From: Catellatospora citrea
Lineage (GTDB): Bacteria; Actinomycetota; Actinomycetes; Mycobacteriales; Micromonosporaceae
Direction: 5' to 3'
Assembly (NCBI RefSeq): GCF_003610235.1
Contig: NZ_RAPR01000001.1
Coordinates: forward strand, 5,146,001-5,210,000
Length of the DNA: 64,000 nucleotides
The position numbers and the translations under genes are program-made. Position 1 is the first letter of the stretch; every line of letters begins with the position of its first letter. Under the pieces are notes generated by a model that ran no database searches, had not been told where the DNA came from, and worked only from the letters and a program-made list of their open reading frames with translations. This document shows positions 26,852-36,183 of this stretch, piece by piece.

Positions 26852-26925
26852 CTCGACGCGTTCGGCCGTGCGTCCACCGGCCGCCGGACGACACCGGATC
26901 ATGTTCCCCAGTGGGAGGCAGTGCA

Positions 26926-27774
26926 ATGGCAGGGAAGCTCGCGGTCATCGGGGCGGGACTCATGGGCGCCGGCATCGCCCAGGTGGCGGCGCAGGCCGGT
27001 TGGCAGGTCACGCTGCGCGACCTCGACGACGCGGCCACCGGGCGCGGCCTGGACGGCATCCGCACCTCGCTGGGCCGGTTCGCCGCCAAGGGCACCATCA
27101 CCGAACAGGACGCCCAGGACGCGCTGGCACGTATCACCACCACCACGGACCTCGAGGCCGCGGCCGAGGCCGACATCGTGATCGAGGCGGTGTTCGAGAA
27201 GCTGGAGATCAAGCAGGAGGTCTTCCGGGCGCTGGACCGCATCTGCAAGCCGGACGCGGTGCTCGGCACCAACACCTCCGCCATCCCGATCACCCAGATC
27301 GCCGCCGCCACCTCCCGGCCCGAGATGGTGGTGGGCACCCACTTCTTCTCCCCGGTGCCGATGATGAAGCTGTGCGAGCTGGTCCGCGGCCACCGCACCA
27401 GCGACGAGACGCTGGCCACCGCGCGGGCGTTCGCCGAGGGCATCGGCAAGACCTGCATCGTGGTGAACCGCGACATCGCCGGCTTCGTCACCACCCGCCT
27501 GATCGCGGCGCTGGTCGTGGAGGCGGTCAAGCTGGTCGAGTCCGGGGTGTGCACGCCCGAGGACCTCGACACGGCCTGCAAGCTGGGCTTCGGCCACGCC
27601 ATGGGCCCGCTGGCCACCACCGACCTGACCGGCGTGGACATCCTGGCGCACGCGGCGCGCAACATCTACACCGACACCGCCGACCCGAAGTTCTTCCCGC
27701 CGGAGCTGCTCCAGCGCATGGTCACGGCCGGTGAGCTGGGCCGCAAGAGCGGCAAGGGCTTCTACACGTACTGA
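26926..27774 (+). CDS. 3-hydroxybutyryl-CoA dehydrogenase
   Basis: A 282-residue NAD(P)-dependent enzyme that interconverts acetoacetyl-CoA and 3-hydroxybutyryl-CoA. Rossmann motif GAGLMGAGIAQ, LGTNTSAIPITQIA, the catalytic His-Glu pair in GTHFFSPVPMMKLCE, and the C-terminal TAGELGRKSGKGFYTY are present. ATG at 26926 has GGGAGG 7 nt upstream. The upstream palindrome at 26834 groups it with the ethylmalonyl-CoA pathway genes. A second, tandem-fused homologue is at 44796. It is followed by a 34-bp palindromic terminator. Confidence 0.94.
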   Translation: MAGKLAVIGAGLMGAGIAQVAAQAGWQVTLRDLDDAATGRGLDGIRTSLGRFAAKGTITEQDAQDALARITTTTDLEAAAEADIVIEAVFEKLEIKQEVFRALDRICKPDAVLGTNTSAIPITQIAAATSRPEMVVGTHFFSPVPMMKLCELVRGHRTSDETLATARAFAEGIGKTCIVVNRDIAGFVTTRLIAALVVEAVKLVESGVCTPEDLDTACKLGFGHAMGPLATTDLTGVDILAHAARNIYTDTADPKFFPPELLQRMVTAGELGRKSGKGFYTY

Positions 27775-27782
27775 TCGGCGGC

Positions 27783-27816
27783 ACGCCGCGCGGTGCTCGC
27801 GAGCACCGCGCGGCGT
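27783..27816. terminator. Bidirectional terminator palindrome
   Basis: A perfect 34-bp palindrome without spacer (arms 27783-27799 and 27800-27816, ACGCCGCGCGGTGCTCG and its complement) between the convergent hbd and ABC permease genes. It does not belong to any of the dispersed families. Confidence 0.75.
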
Positions 27817-27822
27817 CGCGCG

Positions 27823-28683
27823 TCAGCCGTCTCGCTTGGTCGTCCAGCGGAAACCGACCAGGCACAGGATCAGGCCGCCGACACACCAGGCGGCGAGCAC
27901 CAGGGCGACCCGGCCCAGCTCGTACGAGCCGGCGACCTCCTGGCTGGCGAACGACTCGGGCAGGAACACGCTGCGCAGGCCCTGGCACATCCACTTGAGC
28001 GGGAACAGCGCGGCGAACTGCTGCATCCAGTGCGGCAGGTCGTTGTACTCGAAGAACACGCCCGAGGTGAACTGCAGGATCAACGCGATCGGGGTGACCA
28101 CGGCAGGCCCGGAGCGGCCGGTCTTGGCGACGCCGGAGAAGGCGATGCCGCACAGCGTGCAGGCGATCAGGCCGAGCACGCTGACCCAGCCGAAGGTGAA
28201 CCACTTCTGCCCGGTGTCGGGCAGCCGCAGGTCGTAGAGCGCCACCGCGACGCCCAGCAGGAGGACGACGGCGATGAACGCGAGCGCCGCCACGCACAGG
28301 ATCTTGCCGGCGAAGAAGACCCACTTCGGCATCGGCGTGCCGCGGTAGCGCTTGAGCACGCCCCGGTCCCGCTCGATGGGGATGGTGATGGCCAGGTTCT
28401 GGAAACCGGTCGCCATGATGCCCGAGGCGATCATGCCGGTGACGAAGTACTGCGACAGGGTCACCGCGGGGACTTCGCCCTCCGGCGTAATGATCACGCT
28501 GCCGAAGATCGACCCGAAGATCAGCATCAGCATCACGGGGAAGAGCAGCGTGAAGACCAGGGACTCCCGGGTACGCACGAACTGCTTGAACTCGATCCCG
28601 CCCTGCGCCAGGGCCAGGCTCAGCCCGCTCGTCTGCCGCACGGCGGGCCGCACCGCCTCCCGCTCCGTGGTCTGCGTGCTCAC
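27823..28683 (-). CDS. ABC-2 type exporter permease
   Basis: A 286-residue permease with six spans, for example LVFTLLFPVMLMLIFGSIFGSVII and ILCVAALAFIAVVLLLGVAVALY, and the ABC-2 signature ERDRGVLKRYRGTPM. The GTG start at 28683 overlaps the ATPase stop (GTGA). The cluster is divergent from the ethylmalonyl-CoA mutase gene. Substrate unknown. Confidence 0.88.
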   Translation of the reverse strand: MSTQTTEREAVRPAVRQTSGLSLALAQGGIEFKQFVRTRESLVFTLLFPVMLMLIFGSIFGSVIITPEGEVPAVTLSQYFVTGMIASGIMATGFQNLAITIPIERDRGVLKRYRGTPMPKWVFFAGKILCVAALAFIAVVLLLGVAVALYDLRLPDTGQKWFTFGWVSVLGLIACTLCGIAFSGVAKTGRSGPAVVTPIALILQFTSGVFFEYNDLPHWMQQFAALFPLKWMCQGLRSVFLPESFASQEVAGSYELGRVALVLAAWCVGGLILCLVGFRWTTKRDG

Positions 28684-29555
28684 GACGCCTCCTGCCCGTT
28701 CTCGCCGATCATCTTCAGGTAGACGTCCTCCAGCGTGGGCCGGGTGACGGTCAGCTCCGGCACCTCGCCGCCGAACGAGGCGGCCAGCCGCTGCACCACC
28801 TCGGTGGGCCGGTCGGTCTCCTCGCTGCGCGGCCCGCCCTCGTCGCGCCAGCTCACCGTGGCCGTGGCCAGGTGCCGCCCGCCCAGCTCGGCGGGGGTCG
28901 ACACGGCGATCATGGTGCCGCGGGCGATCACGCCGACCCGGTCCGCCAGCGCCTCGGCCTCGTCCAGGTAGTGCGTGGTCAGCAGGATGGTGGTGCCGGT
29001 GTGCGAGAGCTGGCGGATCAGGTCCCAGAACTCGCGCCGCGCGGCCGGGTCGAAGCCCGTCGTCGGCTCGTCGAGGAACAGCACCTCGGGCTGGTTGACG
29101 ATGCCCAGCGCCACGTCGAGGCGGCGCTTCTGGCCGCCGGACAGGGTGTGCGTGCGCGAGTTCGCCTTCTCGGTCAGCCCGACCCGCTCGATGACCTCGT
29201 CGGGGTCGGCCGGGTTCGGGTAGAAGCGGGCGAAGTGGCGTACCACCTCGTGCACCTTGAGCTCGTCGAACTCGCCGGTGCCCTGCAGCACGATGCCGAC
29301 CCGGCGACGCCAGTCGCGGTCGGCCTTGGCCGGGTCGATGCCGAGCACGGACACGGTGCCGGAGTCCCGGGCGCGGAAGCCCTCCAGGATCTCGACCGTC
29401 GTGGTCTTGCCCGCCCCGTTGGGGCCCAGCAGCGCGAACACCTCGCCCGGCGGGACGGCCAGGTCGACCCCCGCGACGGCCACGTTGTCCGCATAGGATT
29501 TCCGCAGCCCGGAAACGCTGATCGCCAGCTCTTCGTGAGTCACACCCGGCACCAT
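28680..29555 (-). CDS. ABC-2 exporter ATP-binding protein
   Basis: A 291-residue ATPase with canonical motifs: Walker A GPNGAGKTTT, Q-loop VLQGTGEFDELKV, signature LSGGQKRRLDVALG, Walker B VLFLDEPTTGFD and switch LTTHYLDEAEALADR. A ~60-residue C-terminal domain ends in TVTRPTLEDVYLKMIG. Pairs with the permease downstream. Its start is 114 bp from that of the divergent mutase gene, and the operator-like site at 29644 lies between them. Confidence 0.93.
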   Translation of the reverse strand: MVPGVTHEELAISVSGLRKSYADNVAVAGVDLAVPPGEVFALLGPNGAGKTTTVEILEGFRARDSGTVSVLGIDPAKADRDWRRRVGIVLQGTGEFDELKVHEVVRHFARFYPNPADPDEVIERVGLTEKANSRTHTLSGGQKRRLDVALGIVNQPEVLFLDEPTTGFDPAARREFWDLIRQLSHTGTTILLTTHYLDEAEALADRVGVIARGTMIAVSTPAELGGRHLATATVSWRDEGGPRSEETDRPTEVVQRLAASFGGEVPELTVTRPTLEDVYLKMIGENGQEAS

Positions 29556-29643
29556 ACGTCAGGGCCGCATAGAGACCCGCCGGTGCTCGGCCGGGCGCGA
29601 GCGACGCCACGAACCCCAGTGAGATTCTTCACCGGCACAAGTT

Positions 29644-29661
29644 ACTGAACGTTCACTTAGC
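29644..29661. promoter_or_regulatory. EMC-pathway palindrome, site 2 (before ecm)
   Basis: ACTGAACGTTCACTTAGC, aligning to CCTGAGCGATCGTTTAGG at 12 of 16 central positions, with its own symmetric core TGAACGTTCA. It ends 8 nt before the ATG of the ethylmalonyl-CoA mutase gene, so binding here would block initiation. Confidence 0.5.
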
Positions 29662-29669
29662 ATCGGCGT

Positions 29670-31661
29670 ATGGAGCCTCGTCTCGCCGATCGTGACCGTC
29701 CCTGGGTCATGCGCACCTACGCCGGCCACTCGAACGCGGCGGCCACCAACGCGCTCTTCCGGCGGAACCTGGCCAAGGGCCAGACCGGCCTGTCGGTGGC
29801 GTTCGACCTGCCCACGCAGACCGGCTACGACCCGGACCACGAGCTGGCCGCGGGCGAGGTGGGCCGGGTCGGCGTGCCGGTGGCGCACCTCGGCGACGCG
29901 CGGGCCCTGTTCGACGGGATCGACCTCGCCGCCGCGAACACCAGCATGACCATCAACGCCACCGCGATGTGGCTGCTCGCGCTGTACGTCACCGTCGCGC
30001 AGGAGCAGGGCGCGGACCCGGCGGCGCTGGCCGGGACCACCCAGAACGACATCATCAAGGAGTACCTGTCGCGCGGGACGTACATCTTCCCGCCCGGCCC
30101 GTCGCTGCGCCTGACCACCGACGTCGTCGCGTGGACGGTGGCCAACGCGCCCGCCTGGAACCCGGTCAACATCTGCTCGTACCACCTGCAGGAGGCCGGT
30201 GCGACGCCCGTGCAGGAGGTCGGCTTCGCGCTGGCCACCGCCGTCGCGGTGCTGGACCGGGTGCGCGACGGCGGCCAGGTGCCGCCCGAGCGCATGGGCG
30301 AGGTCGTGCAGCGCGTCTCGTTCTTCGTCAACTCCGGCGTGCGCTTCGTCGAGGAGATGGCGAAGATGCGCGCGTTCAACCGGCTCTGGGACGAGATCAC
30401 CCGCGACCGGTACGGCGTCACCGACGCCAAGCAGCGACGACTGCGCTACGGCGTACAGGTCAACTCGCTGGGGCTGACCGAGTCGCAGCCGGAGAACAAC
30501 GTCGCCCGGATCGTGCTGGAGATGCTGGGCGTCACCATGTCCCGCGACGCTCGCGCCCGTGCCGTGCAGCTGCCCGCCTGGAACGAGGCCCTCGGCCTGC
30601 CCCGCCCCTGGGACCAGCAGTGGTCCCTGCGCCTGCAGCAGGTCCTGGCGTACGAGTCCGACCTGCTGGAGTACCCCGACCTGTTCGCCGGGTCGCACGT
30701 GGTCGAGGCGCTGGTCGACGAGATCGCCGACGGCGCGCGCAAGCAGCTCGCCGAGGTGCTGGAACTCGGCGGCGCGGTCGCCGCGGTGGAGGGCGGGCAC
30801 CTCAAGAGCGCCCTGGTCGCCTCGCTGGCCCGCCGTCGCGGGCGGGTCGAGTCCGGGCAGGACGTGGTGGTCGGCGTCAACCGGTTCGTCGAGACCGAGG
30901 CGTCGCCGCTGACCGCGGCGGGCGCGCAGGCCATCGAGCAGGTCGACCCGGCCGCGGAGAAGGCCGCGATCGATGCCGTGCAGCGCTGGCGCGCCGAGCG
31001 CGACGGGTCGGCGGCCGCCGACGCGCTGGACCGGCTGCGCGCCGACGCCGCCGGATCGCGCAACCTGATGGCCGCCACCCTGGAGTGTGTGCGGGCCGGG
31101 GTGACCACGGGGGAGTGGGCCGGCGTGCTACGCGAGGTGTTCGGCGAGTACCGCGCGCCCACCGGGCTGAGCAGCGGTGTCTCGGGCAGCGCGGACGGGT
31201 CGCTGGCCCGGGTCCGCGAGCGGGTGCACGCCACGGCCCGCGAGCTGGCGCGCCCGGCGCTGCGGCTGCTGGTCGGCAAGCCCGGCCTGGACGGGCACTC
31301 CAACGGCGCGGAGCAGATCGCCGTACGGGCCCGCGACGCCGGATTCGAGGTCGTCTACCAGGGCATCCGCCTGACCCCGGCGCAGATCGTCGCCGCGGCG
31401 GTGCAGGAGGACGTGGACCTGGTCGGCCTGTCCGTGCTGTCCGGCTCGCACCTCAACGCGGTGCCCGCGGTGCTGGCCGGCCTGCGCGCGGCCGGCCTGC
31501 CCGACCTGCCGGTCGTCGTCGGCGGCATCATCCCCGAGGACGACGCCGAGGTGCTGCGTGAGGCCGGGGTGGCCCGCGTCTTCACCCCCAAGGACTTCGC
31601 CTTGACCGACATCATGGCCGAGCTGGTCACCGTCGTACGCGAACGCCACGGCCTGACCTGA
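29670..31661 (+). CDS. Adenosylcobalamin-dependent ethylmalonyl-CoA mutase (MeaA/Ecm type)
   Basis: A 663-residue single-chain mutase. The substrate half starts DRPWVMRTYAGHSNAAATNALFRR and KGQTGLSVAFDLPTQTGYD, which follows the MeaA/ethylmalonyl-CoA mutase pattern rather than methylmalonyl-CoA mutase. The C-terminal B12-binding domain has GKPGLDGHSNGAEQIAV (Asp541, His543 as cobalt ligand), SVLSGSHL and GGIIPEDD. It converts ethylmalonyl-CoA to methylsuccinyl-CoA in the ethylmalonyl-CoA pathway. Other pathway genes are at 26926, 44796, 50758, 52350 and 52895, with the chaperone gene meaB at 54236. An isobutyryl-CoA mutase function is less likely, since both domains are on one chain and the N-terminus is MeaA-like. 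Confidence 0.92.
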   Translation: MEPRLADRDRPWVMRTYAGHSNAAATNALFRRNLAKGQTGLSVAFDLPTQTGYDPDHELAAGEVGRVGVPVAHLGDARALFDGIDLAAANTSMTINATAMWLLALYVTVAQEQGADPAALAGTTQNDIIKEYLSRGTYIFPPGPSLRLTTDVVAWTVANAPAWNPVNICSYHLQEAGATPVQEVGFALATAVAVLDRVRDGGQVPPERMGEVVQRVSFFVNSGVRFVEEMAKMRAFNRLWDEITRDRYGVTDAKQRRLRYGVQVNSLGLTESQPENNVARIVLEMLGVTMSRDARARAVQLPAWNEALGLPRPWDQQWSLRLQQVLAYESDLLEYPDLFAGSHVVEALVDEIADGARKQLAEVLELGGAVAAVEGGHLKSALVASLARRRGRVESGQDVVVGVNRFVETEASPLTAAGAQAIEQVDPAAEKAAIDAVQRWRAERDGSAAADALDRLRADAAGSRNLMAATLECVRAGVTTGEWAGVLREVFGEYRAPTGLSSGVSGSADGSLARVRERVHATARELARPALRLLVGKPGLDGHSNGAEQIAVRARDAGFEVVYQGIRLTPAQIVAAAVQEDVDLVGLSVLSGSHLNAVPAVLAGLRAAGLPDLPVVVGGIIPEDDAEVLREAGVARVFTPKDFALTDIMAELVTVVRERHGLT

Positions 31662-31723
31662 CACCCACCCACCCGCCCGGCCCGCCTCACCTGGTTGGGA
31701 CACGCCGTCCGACGATCCGGATC

Positions 31724-31778
31724 GATCATGAAGTTGTGGACGTGACACGCCGTCGAGCCGTGCCACAAGTTCATGATC
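31724..31778. repeat. Palindrome family C, copy 3
   Basis: GATCATGAAGTTGTGG near 31724 and CCACAAGTTCATGATC ending at 31778 are exact inverse arms around CGTGACACGCCGTCGAGCCG, almost the same centre as copy 2 at 12173. It lies between convergent ecm and the coiled-coil membrane-protein gene. Confidence 0.85.
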
Positions 31779-31810
31779 AACGCGGCGGCGCGGCGGGCGC
31801 GGCCTGGGGG

Positions 31811-32467
31811 TTAGGCGAGGGTGAGGGCGGTGGTGGCGAGCATGCCGGCCAGGATGGTGAGGGCGATGGCGCCGGGGTCGAGGCGGGCGCCGAACCAGCG
31901 GTCGGCCAGGTCGCGGGCCGGTAGCAGGCCCGAGAGCGGCGCGCCGAGCAGGATCAGCCAGCCGGCGAGCAGGCCGACCGGGCCCTGTGCCTGCAGGAAG
32001 GCCGCGAGCAGGGTGACCACGGCGGCACACGCCGCGCCGAGGGCGAACAGCAGCGGGAGGATCAGCGGGGGCAGTTTCTCGCCGCCGCGCCGGGCCCGGT
32101 CGATGCGCGCGGCCGCGGTCTCCAGCAGGGCGATCGGGTCGGTGGTCGCGGAGGCGGGCTGCTCGGGCAGTGGCAGCGGCGGCGGCACGGGGCCCAGGCG
32201 GCGGCCGCGACGGCCGCGTACCTCCTTCAGCTCGTCCCACAGCGCGCCCGCCGCGAGGTCGGTCTGCGCGACGAGGCGCTGCGCGTGCGCCATCCGGGCG
32301 CTCGCCGCGACCACCGCGTCGTCGGCGGCGGCGAGGTCGTGTTCGATGGTGGCGATGCCGTCCGCGTGGGACTGCACGGCCGCGGTCAGCGCCGTCTCGT
32401 GCCGCCGGGACGCGGCGACCAGGTCGGCGATCAGCGCGCGGTAGCGGACCGTCGGCGGGGAGGTCAC
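31811..32467 (-). CDS. Coiled-coil membrane protein of the FtsK-like operon
   Basis: A 218-residue protein of no recognised family. Residues ~1-90 are helical and charged (AAVQSHADGIATIEHDLAAADDAVVA, LVAQTDLAAGALWDELKEVRGR), consistent with a coiled coil. Three hydrophobic segments follow at about 131-157, 162-184 and 200-218, the last at the very C-terminus. The GTG start at 32467 overlaps the stop of the ATPase gene (GTGA). It is the last gene of the four-gene operon 36444-31811 and the only clearly membrane-embedded member, so it could form or anchor a membrane complex for the ATPase. Confidence 0.75.
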   Translation of the reverse strand: MTSPPTVRYRALIADLVAASRRHETALTAAVQSHADGIATIEHDLAAADDAVVAASARMAHAQRLVAQTDLAAGALWDELKEVRGRRGRRLGPVPPPLPLPEQPASATTDPIALLETAAARIDRARRGGEKLPPLILPLLFALGAACAAVVTLLAAFLQAQGPVGLLAGWLILLGAPLSGLLPARDLADRWFGARLDPGAIALTILAGMLATTALTLA

Positions 32468-35172
32468 GGGGCCACCTCGTACGGGATGATGATCTGTGCG
32501 CGCTGGTGCACCGCGCGGTCGAAGTGCAGGGCGCGGTTGAGCCGGGGGAACCAGGGCGGGCCGCCGGGCTGCGGGTAGAGCGCGGACAGCTCGGGCCCGT
32601 GCACGTCCAGCGCCACCCAGGCGCCGATCGCGTCGAAGCGCGCACCGGGGCCGCCGAGGTCGTCGCGCAGCCGGGCGACGGTGCGCCACCAGCCGAGCAG
32701 GTGGGTGCGCCGCTCCGGTCCCCGGGCCAGCACGGTGCGCAGCAGCTCGTGGCCGCTCGGCAGGCCGGGGCCCGGTTTGGCGGCCAGTTTCGCGGCGACC
32801 GCGTCCATGGCGAAGCCGAACACGTAGTGCGGCTGCTCGTCGGTGGCTTCGGCCAGCTCGGCCAGCAGGGCGGTGACACCGTCGGCGTCGTACCAGTCGC
32901 AGCGGTGGCGGGCGTCTAGCACCGCGTGCAGCGACTTCGCGGGCGTGGTCGCGTCGGAGTCCAGGCACAGCACGCTGAACCGGGCCGAGCCGGAGGTGTG
33001 CTGGCTGCCCAGGGCGTGCCCGGCGGCCAGCAGCACCGCGCAGGCCTCGTCGGCGCGGGTGCCGAGCACGGCCAGGTTGCGGCCGGGCGCGCGGTTCAGC
33101 CGCAGCGTCGCGGGGCGGCCGGCGACGTCGATGGTCTCGCCGAGCAGGGCGACCGCGCCCACCGCGGCAGGCAGCTCCGGCGCGGGCGGCGGCGGCAGCA
33201 GCGGGAACAGCGGGCGGGAGTCGCCGTCGAACAGCCGCGGCGGTTCGGCCCCCTCGGGCCGGGCCGACCACAGCTGCTCCTGCAGCCCGAGCCAGGTCGC
33301 CCGGTCGCCCGCGTCGGGCAGGCGGACGATGGTGTTCGCCGACGGCACGCCCGAGTCGGCGTTGACCACCGCGTGGCAGCGCGGGATCAGCTCGGCGGCC
33401 AGGTTCACATCGGACAGGATGCGGCGGGCCTTGGGCAGCGCGATGCGCAGCGTGAACTGCGAGACCAGGCCGGAGCGGCCCCACAGCGCCTCGATGCCGG
33501 ACACGTCCTGGCTGGCCAGCACCAGGTGGATGCCCTGCGAGCGGCCCCGCCGGGCCAGATCCTCCAGCAGGTCCACGGCCTCGCTGGTGACCGCGTCGCG
33601 CGCGCCGAGCAGCACCTGGAACTCGTCGATGACGGCGACGATGCGCGGCCAGGCACCGGCCGGATCCTCGGCCCGCAGCTCGGCGAGCTTGGTCGCCTCG
33701 TGCTGCTTGGCGGCGGCGGCCCGGCGCTTGAGCTCCTCGGCCAGGTGCCGCAGCAGCGCCAGGCCGAACTCCCGATCGCTGTTGACGTTGACGCCGACCA
33801 GCCGCACCTGCGGCAGCCAGCTGGGGTCGCGGGTGCCGGGGGCGAAGCGGGCGAAGGACACGCCCTCCTTGAAGTCCAGCAGGTACAGCGACAGCTCGCC
33901 GGGGGAGTAGCGGGTGGCCAGCGCGGCCAGCCAGCAGTAGATCAGGTTCGTCTTGCCCGAGCCGGACGGGCCGCCGATCAGGGCGTGCGGCGGATCGTCG
34001 CCGAGCACCAGCTCGACGAGGCGGCCGTCGGTGCCCTCGCCGATCGGCGCGCGCAGCGCCTCGGCCGAGGACTGCTGCCAGATCTCGTCGGGCAGCAGCG
34101 CGGCGAACGGCACCGGCGGCGGCCCGGCGGTGGCCTGCTCGGCCAGCGCCCGGCAGACCCCGGTGACCAGGGCCGCGCCGGGCGGGGCGTCCAGCCGCAC
34201 CGGGATCTCGCCGGTGAGGCTCGTGCGCGCGGTGCCGTTGGCCCGGATCGCGATCGTCTCCACGTCGGTGTCGGCGGTGAGTTCGAAACCTCGGCTGATC
34301 AGGTGTACGCCGGCCGCGACGCCGGTGCGGGCGACCCGGTCGAGCTGGGCGCGCTCGGCCTTGGACAGCTCCGCGCCGTTCGGGTCGGCCAGCAGCACGG
34401 CCACCCGCCACGGCTCCGGGCGGCGGCCGGTCTCCGCGGCCAGCTCGGCCACGCTCAGGTAGACCCCGCCGAGCACGTTCTCGTTGATCCGGCGGATCTG
34501 CTCGGCGAGGTCGTCGAGCAGCGGGCCGAGCCCGCCCGGCCCGAGGTACGAGATCAGGCCCGCCGGGGCCAGCGGGGCGAGCCCGGCCAGCGCTCCGCCG
34601 AGGCGGCCCGGGTCGTACACGCTGATCCGCAGCGAACCGGGCGGCACCGACGCCAGCGCGCGCAGCAGCATCGCCCCGATCAGGGCGTCCACCGCGGCCG
34701 CGCCGTCCCCGGACACGCCCAGGTGCGCGGTGTCCAGCAGCGGCACCAAAGCCGGGACGGGCACGTTCGGGGCAGGCTCCTGCACCAGCGAGCCGATCCG
34801 CAGCAGTCCGGGGGTGAGCCCGGCCTGCGGCTCGGGGCGCATGCCGGGTCGCCACGACGCCCACGGGCTGCCCGCGGTGCCCGGCGCGGCCGCCTCGGCG
34901 AGCCCGAGCAGGCCCCGGCCGAGTTTCGCGGTCTCCCGCTCGCGGCGGGCCCGTGCCTCGGCCAGCGCCGTGTCGCGCGTCGACAGCAGCTCGTCGCGTC
35001 GTCTGGGGGCCGACAGCCGGACGGCGTCGAGCTGCGCGAGCGCGGCGGCCCGGGCGGCCGCGGTGGCCGCCAGCGAGGCGCGCGCGGCGTGCCGGGCCGC
35101 GGCCAGTTCCCTGCGTACCGCCGCGACGATCCCTCGGCTGGTCGGCGCAGTCGCGGCGTCCTGCTCAGCCAC
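32464..35172 (-). CDS. FtsK/SpoIIIE-type ATPase with three EccC-like modules
   Basis: A 902-residue protein. Residues 1-90 are an Ala/Arg-rich coiled coil. The central module (about 380-620) is a full FtsK/SpoIIIE domain: Walker A IGGPSGSGKTN (Lys407), LLDFKEGVSFARF, Walker B IVAVIDEFQVLL and the sensor-like VLASQDVSG. Residues ~147-300 (TAHLGVSGDGAAAVDALIGAMLLRAL) and ~680-860 (GRNLAVLGTRADEACAVLLAAG) look like two more modules whose P-loops have lost Gly-Lys-Ser/Thr. Three tandem modules recall EccC of type VII secretion, where modules 2 and 3 are regulatory. No N-terminal transmembrane pair is seen. It starts at GTG 35172, overlapping the upstream gene by 8 nt. Protein or DNA translocation are both possible. 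Confidence 0.85.
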   Translation of the reverse strand: MAEQDAATAPTSRGIVAAVRRELAAARHAARASLAATAAARAAALAQLDAVRLSAPRRRDELLSTRDTALAEARARRERETAKLGRGLLGLAEAAAPGTAGSPWASWRPGMRPEPQAGLTPGLLRIGSLVQEPAPNVPVPALVPLLDTAHLGVSGDGAAAVDALIGAMLLRALASVPPGSLRISVYDPGRLGGALAGLAPLAPAGLISYLGPGGLGPLLDDLAEQIRRINENVLGGVYLSVAELAAETGRRPEPWRVAVLLADPNGAELSKAERAQLDRVARTGVAAGVHLISRGFELTADTDVETIAIRANGTARTSLTGEIPVRLDAPPGAALVTGVCRALAEQATAGPPPVPFAALLPDEIWQQSSAEALRAPIGEGTDGRLVELVLGDDPPHALIGGPSGSGKTNLIYCWLAALATRYSPGELSLYLLDFKEGVSFARFAPGTRDPSWLPQVRLVGVNVNSDREFGLALLRHLAEELKRRAAAAKQHEATKLAELRAEDPAGAWPRIVAVIDEFQVLLGARDAVTSEAVDLLEDLARRGRSQGIHLVLASQDVSGIEALWGRSGLVSQFTLRIALPKARRILSDVNLAAELIPRCHAVVNADSGVPSANTIVRLPDAGDRATWLGLQEQLWSARPEGAEPPRLFDGDSRPLFPLLPPPPAPELPAAVGAVALLGETIDVAGRPATLRLNRAPGRNLAVLGTRADEACAVLLAAGHALGSQHTSGSARFSVLCLDSDATTPAKSLHAVLDARHRCDWYDADGVTALLAELAEATDEQPHYVFGFAMDAVAAKLAAKPGPGLPSGHELLRTVLARGPERRTHLLGWWRTVARLRDDLGGPGARFDAIGAWVALDVHGPELSALYPQPGGPPWFPRLNRALHFDRAVHQRAQIIIPYEVAP

Positions 35173-36175
35173 CGCTGCGGCGGCGAGCCGTGGACTGCGT
35201 GACGCGGCCCAGCTCGTCGACGGCGGAGCGGCGGCGGCCGCTGTCGGTGATGCGCAGCGCGGCCCGGTGGGCCTCGGCCCGTTCCGTGGCCCGCTGCTGC
35301 GCGGCCCCGGCGGCGGCCCGTTCGGCCTCGATGATCTGGTTCAGCTCGTCGGCCGCCCGGCCGTTGGCCCGCAGCAGCGCGGCGACCAGCAGCGCGGCGG
35401 CGGTGGCGGCGTCCACCGGGTGGGTGGGCGGGCGGTCGGCGGTGCGCTGGGGCGAGGTGTGGCAGACCCGCGCCACGATCTCCTCGGCCGCCTCGGCGGG
35501 CAGCTGCGGCAGCAGCTCCGCGGGCAGCGGCAGGGCCGCCCGGCGCACCCGGGCCAGATCCTCCAGCCGTGGCGGGTAGCCGACCAGGTCGGCGGCGAGA
35601 TGGCGCAGCAGCGGCGGCGCAATCGCGGCCAGGCCCAGCCCGACGGCTGGACCCGCCGCGGCCAGGTGGCGGTGCAGCCGCCTGCGGTCGCCGTCGTGTG
35701 CCGCCTGTACGCAGCGGCGCAGCAGCTCGGCGCTGGACTGTGCGGCGTCGGCGCGGTCGCCCGTGAGCGTGGACGCGGAGAAGGACTCGCCGGTCAGCGC
35801 GGCGATCCGCTCGCCCCACCAGTCGGCCAGCCGGCAGTCACCGGAGCCGCTGACCTCGCCGCGCGGGGCCTGCGCGGGCACGGACTGCTGCCAGCCCTCG
35901 TCGTGCCGGGCGTGGGTGTCGACGGGCATGCCCAGCGCCAGCGCGTACTCGTCGAGCCGGTCCTGGGCGACGCGCAGCGCGGCGGCGGCGTGGTCCAGGC
36001 GCTCGACGGCGCGGCTCAGATCGGGCACGCTGACCGGGGTCGCGCTGTGGTGCAGCACCCAGGCGAGCAGCCCGGTCGCGCTGCGCAGGCGCTCGGCGGC
36101 GGCGGAGACCTGCGGCAGGGGCAGTTCCTCGCGGGCGACGCGCAGCTGGTCGGCAAGATCTTGAACGAGGCTCAT
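35165..36175 (-). CDS. Helical protein of unknown function in the FtsK-like operon
   Basis: A 336-residue, almost entirely alpha-helical protein without recognised family. The N-terminal ~85 residues (MSLVQDLADQLRVAREELPL, then RAVERLDHAAAALRVAQDRLDEYALALGM) form helical pairs similar in style to the small protein encoded just upstream. The C-terminal part has AAGAAQQRATERAEAHRAALRITDSGRR, a charged long helix. No signal peptide or membrane span is seen. ATG at 36175, 8 nt after the small gene; it overlaps the ATPase start by 8 nt. Translational coupling suggests a complex with the ATPase. Confidence 0.7.
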   Translation of the reverse strand: MSLVQDLADQLRVAREELPLPQVSAAAERLRSATGLLAWVLHHSATPVSVPDLSRAVERLDHAAAALRVAQDRLDEYALALGMPVDTHARHDEGWQQSVPAQAPRGEVSGSGDCRLADWWGERIAALTGESFSASTLTGDRADAAQSSAELLRRCVQAAHDGDRRRLHRHLAAAGPAVGLGLAAIAPPLLRHLAADLVGYPPRLEDLARVRRAALPLPAELLPQLPAEAAEEIVARVCHTSPQRTADRPPTHPVDAATAAALLVAALLRANGRAADELNQIIEAERAAAGAAQQRATERAEAHRAALRITDSGRRRSAVDELGRVTQSTARRRSGG

Positions 36176-36183
36176 GCCGCCGC

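Noticed and set aside
29670..31661. Methylmalonyl-CoA mutase large subunit
   Set aside because: The N-terminal pattern DRPWVMRTYAGHSNA, and the linkage to ccr, epimerase and meaB, fit ethylmalonyl-CoA mutase better; no small-subunit gene is present.
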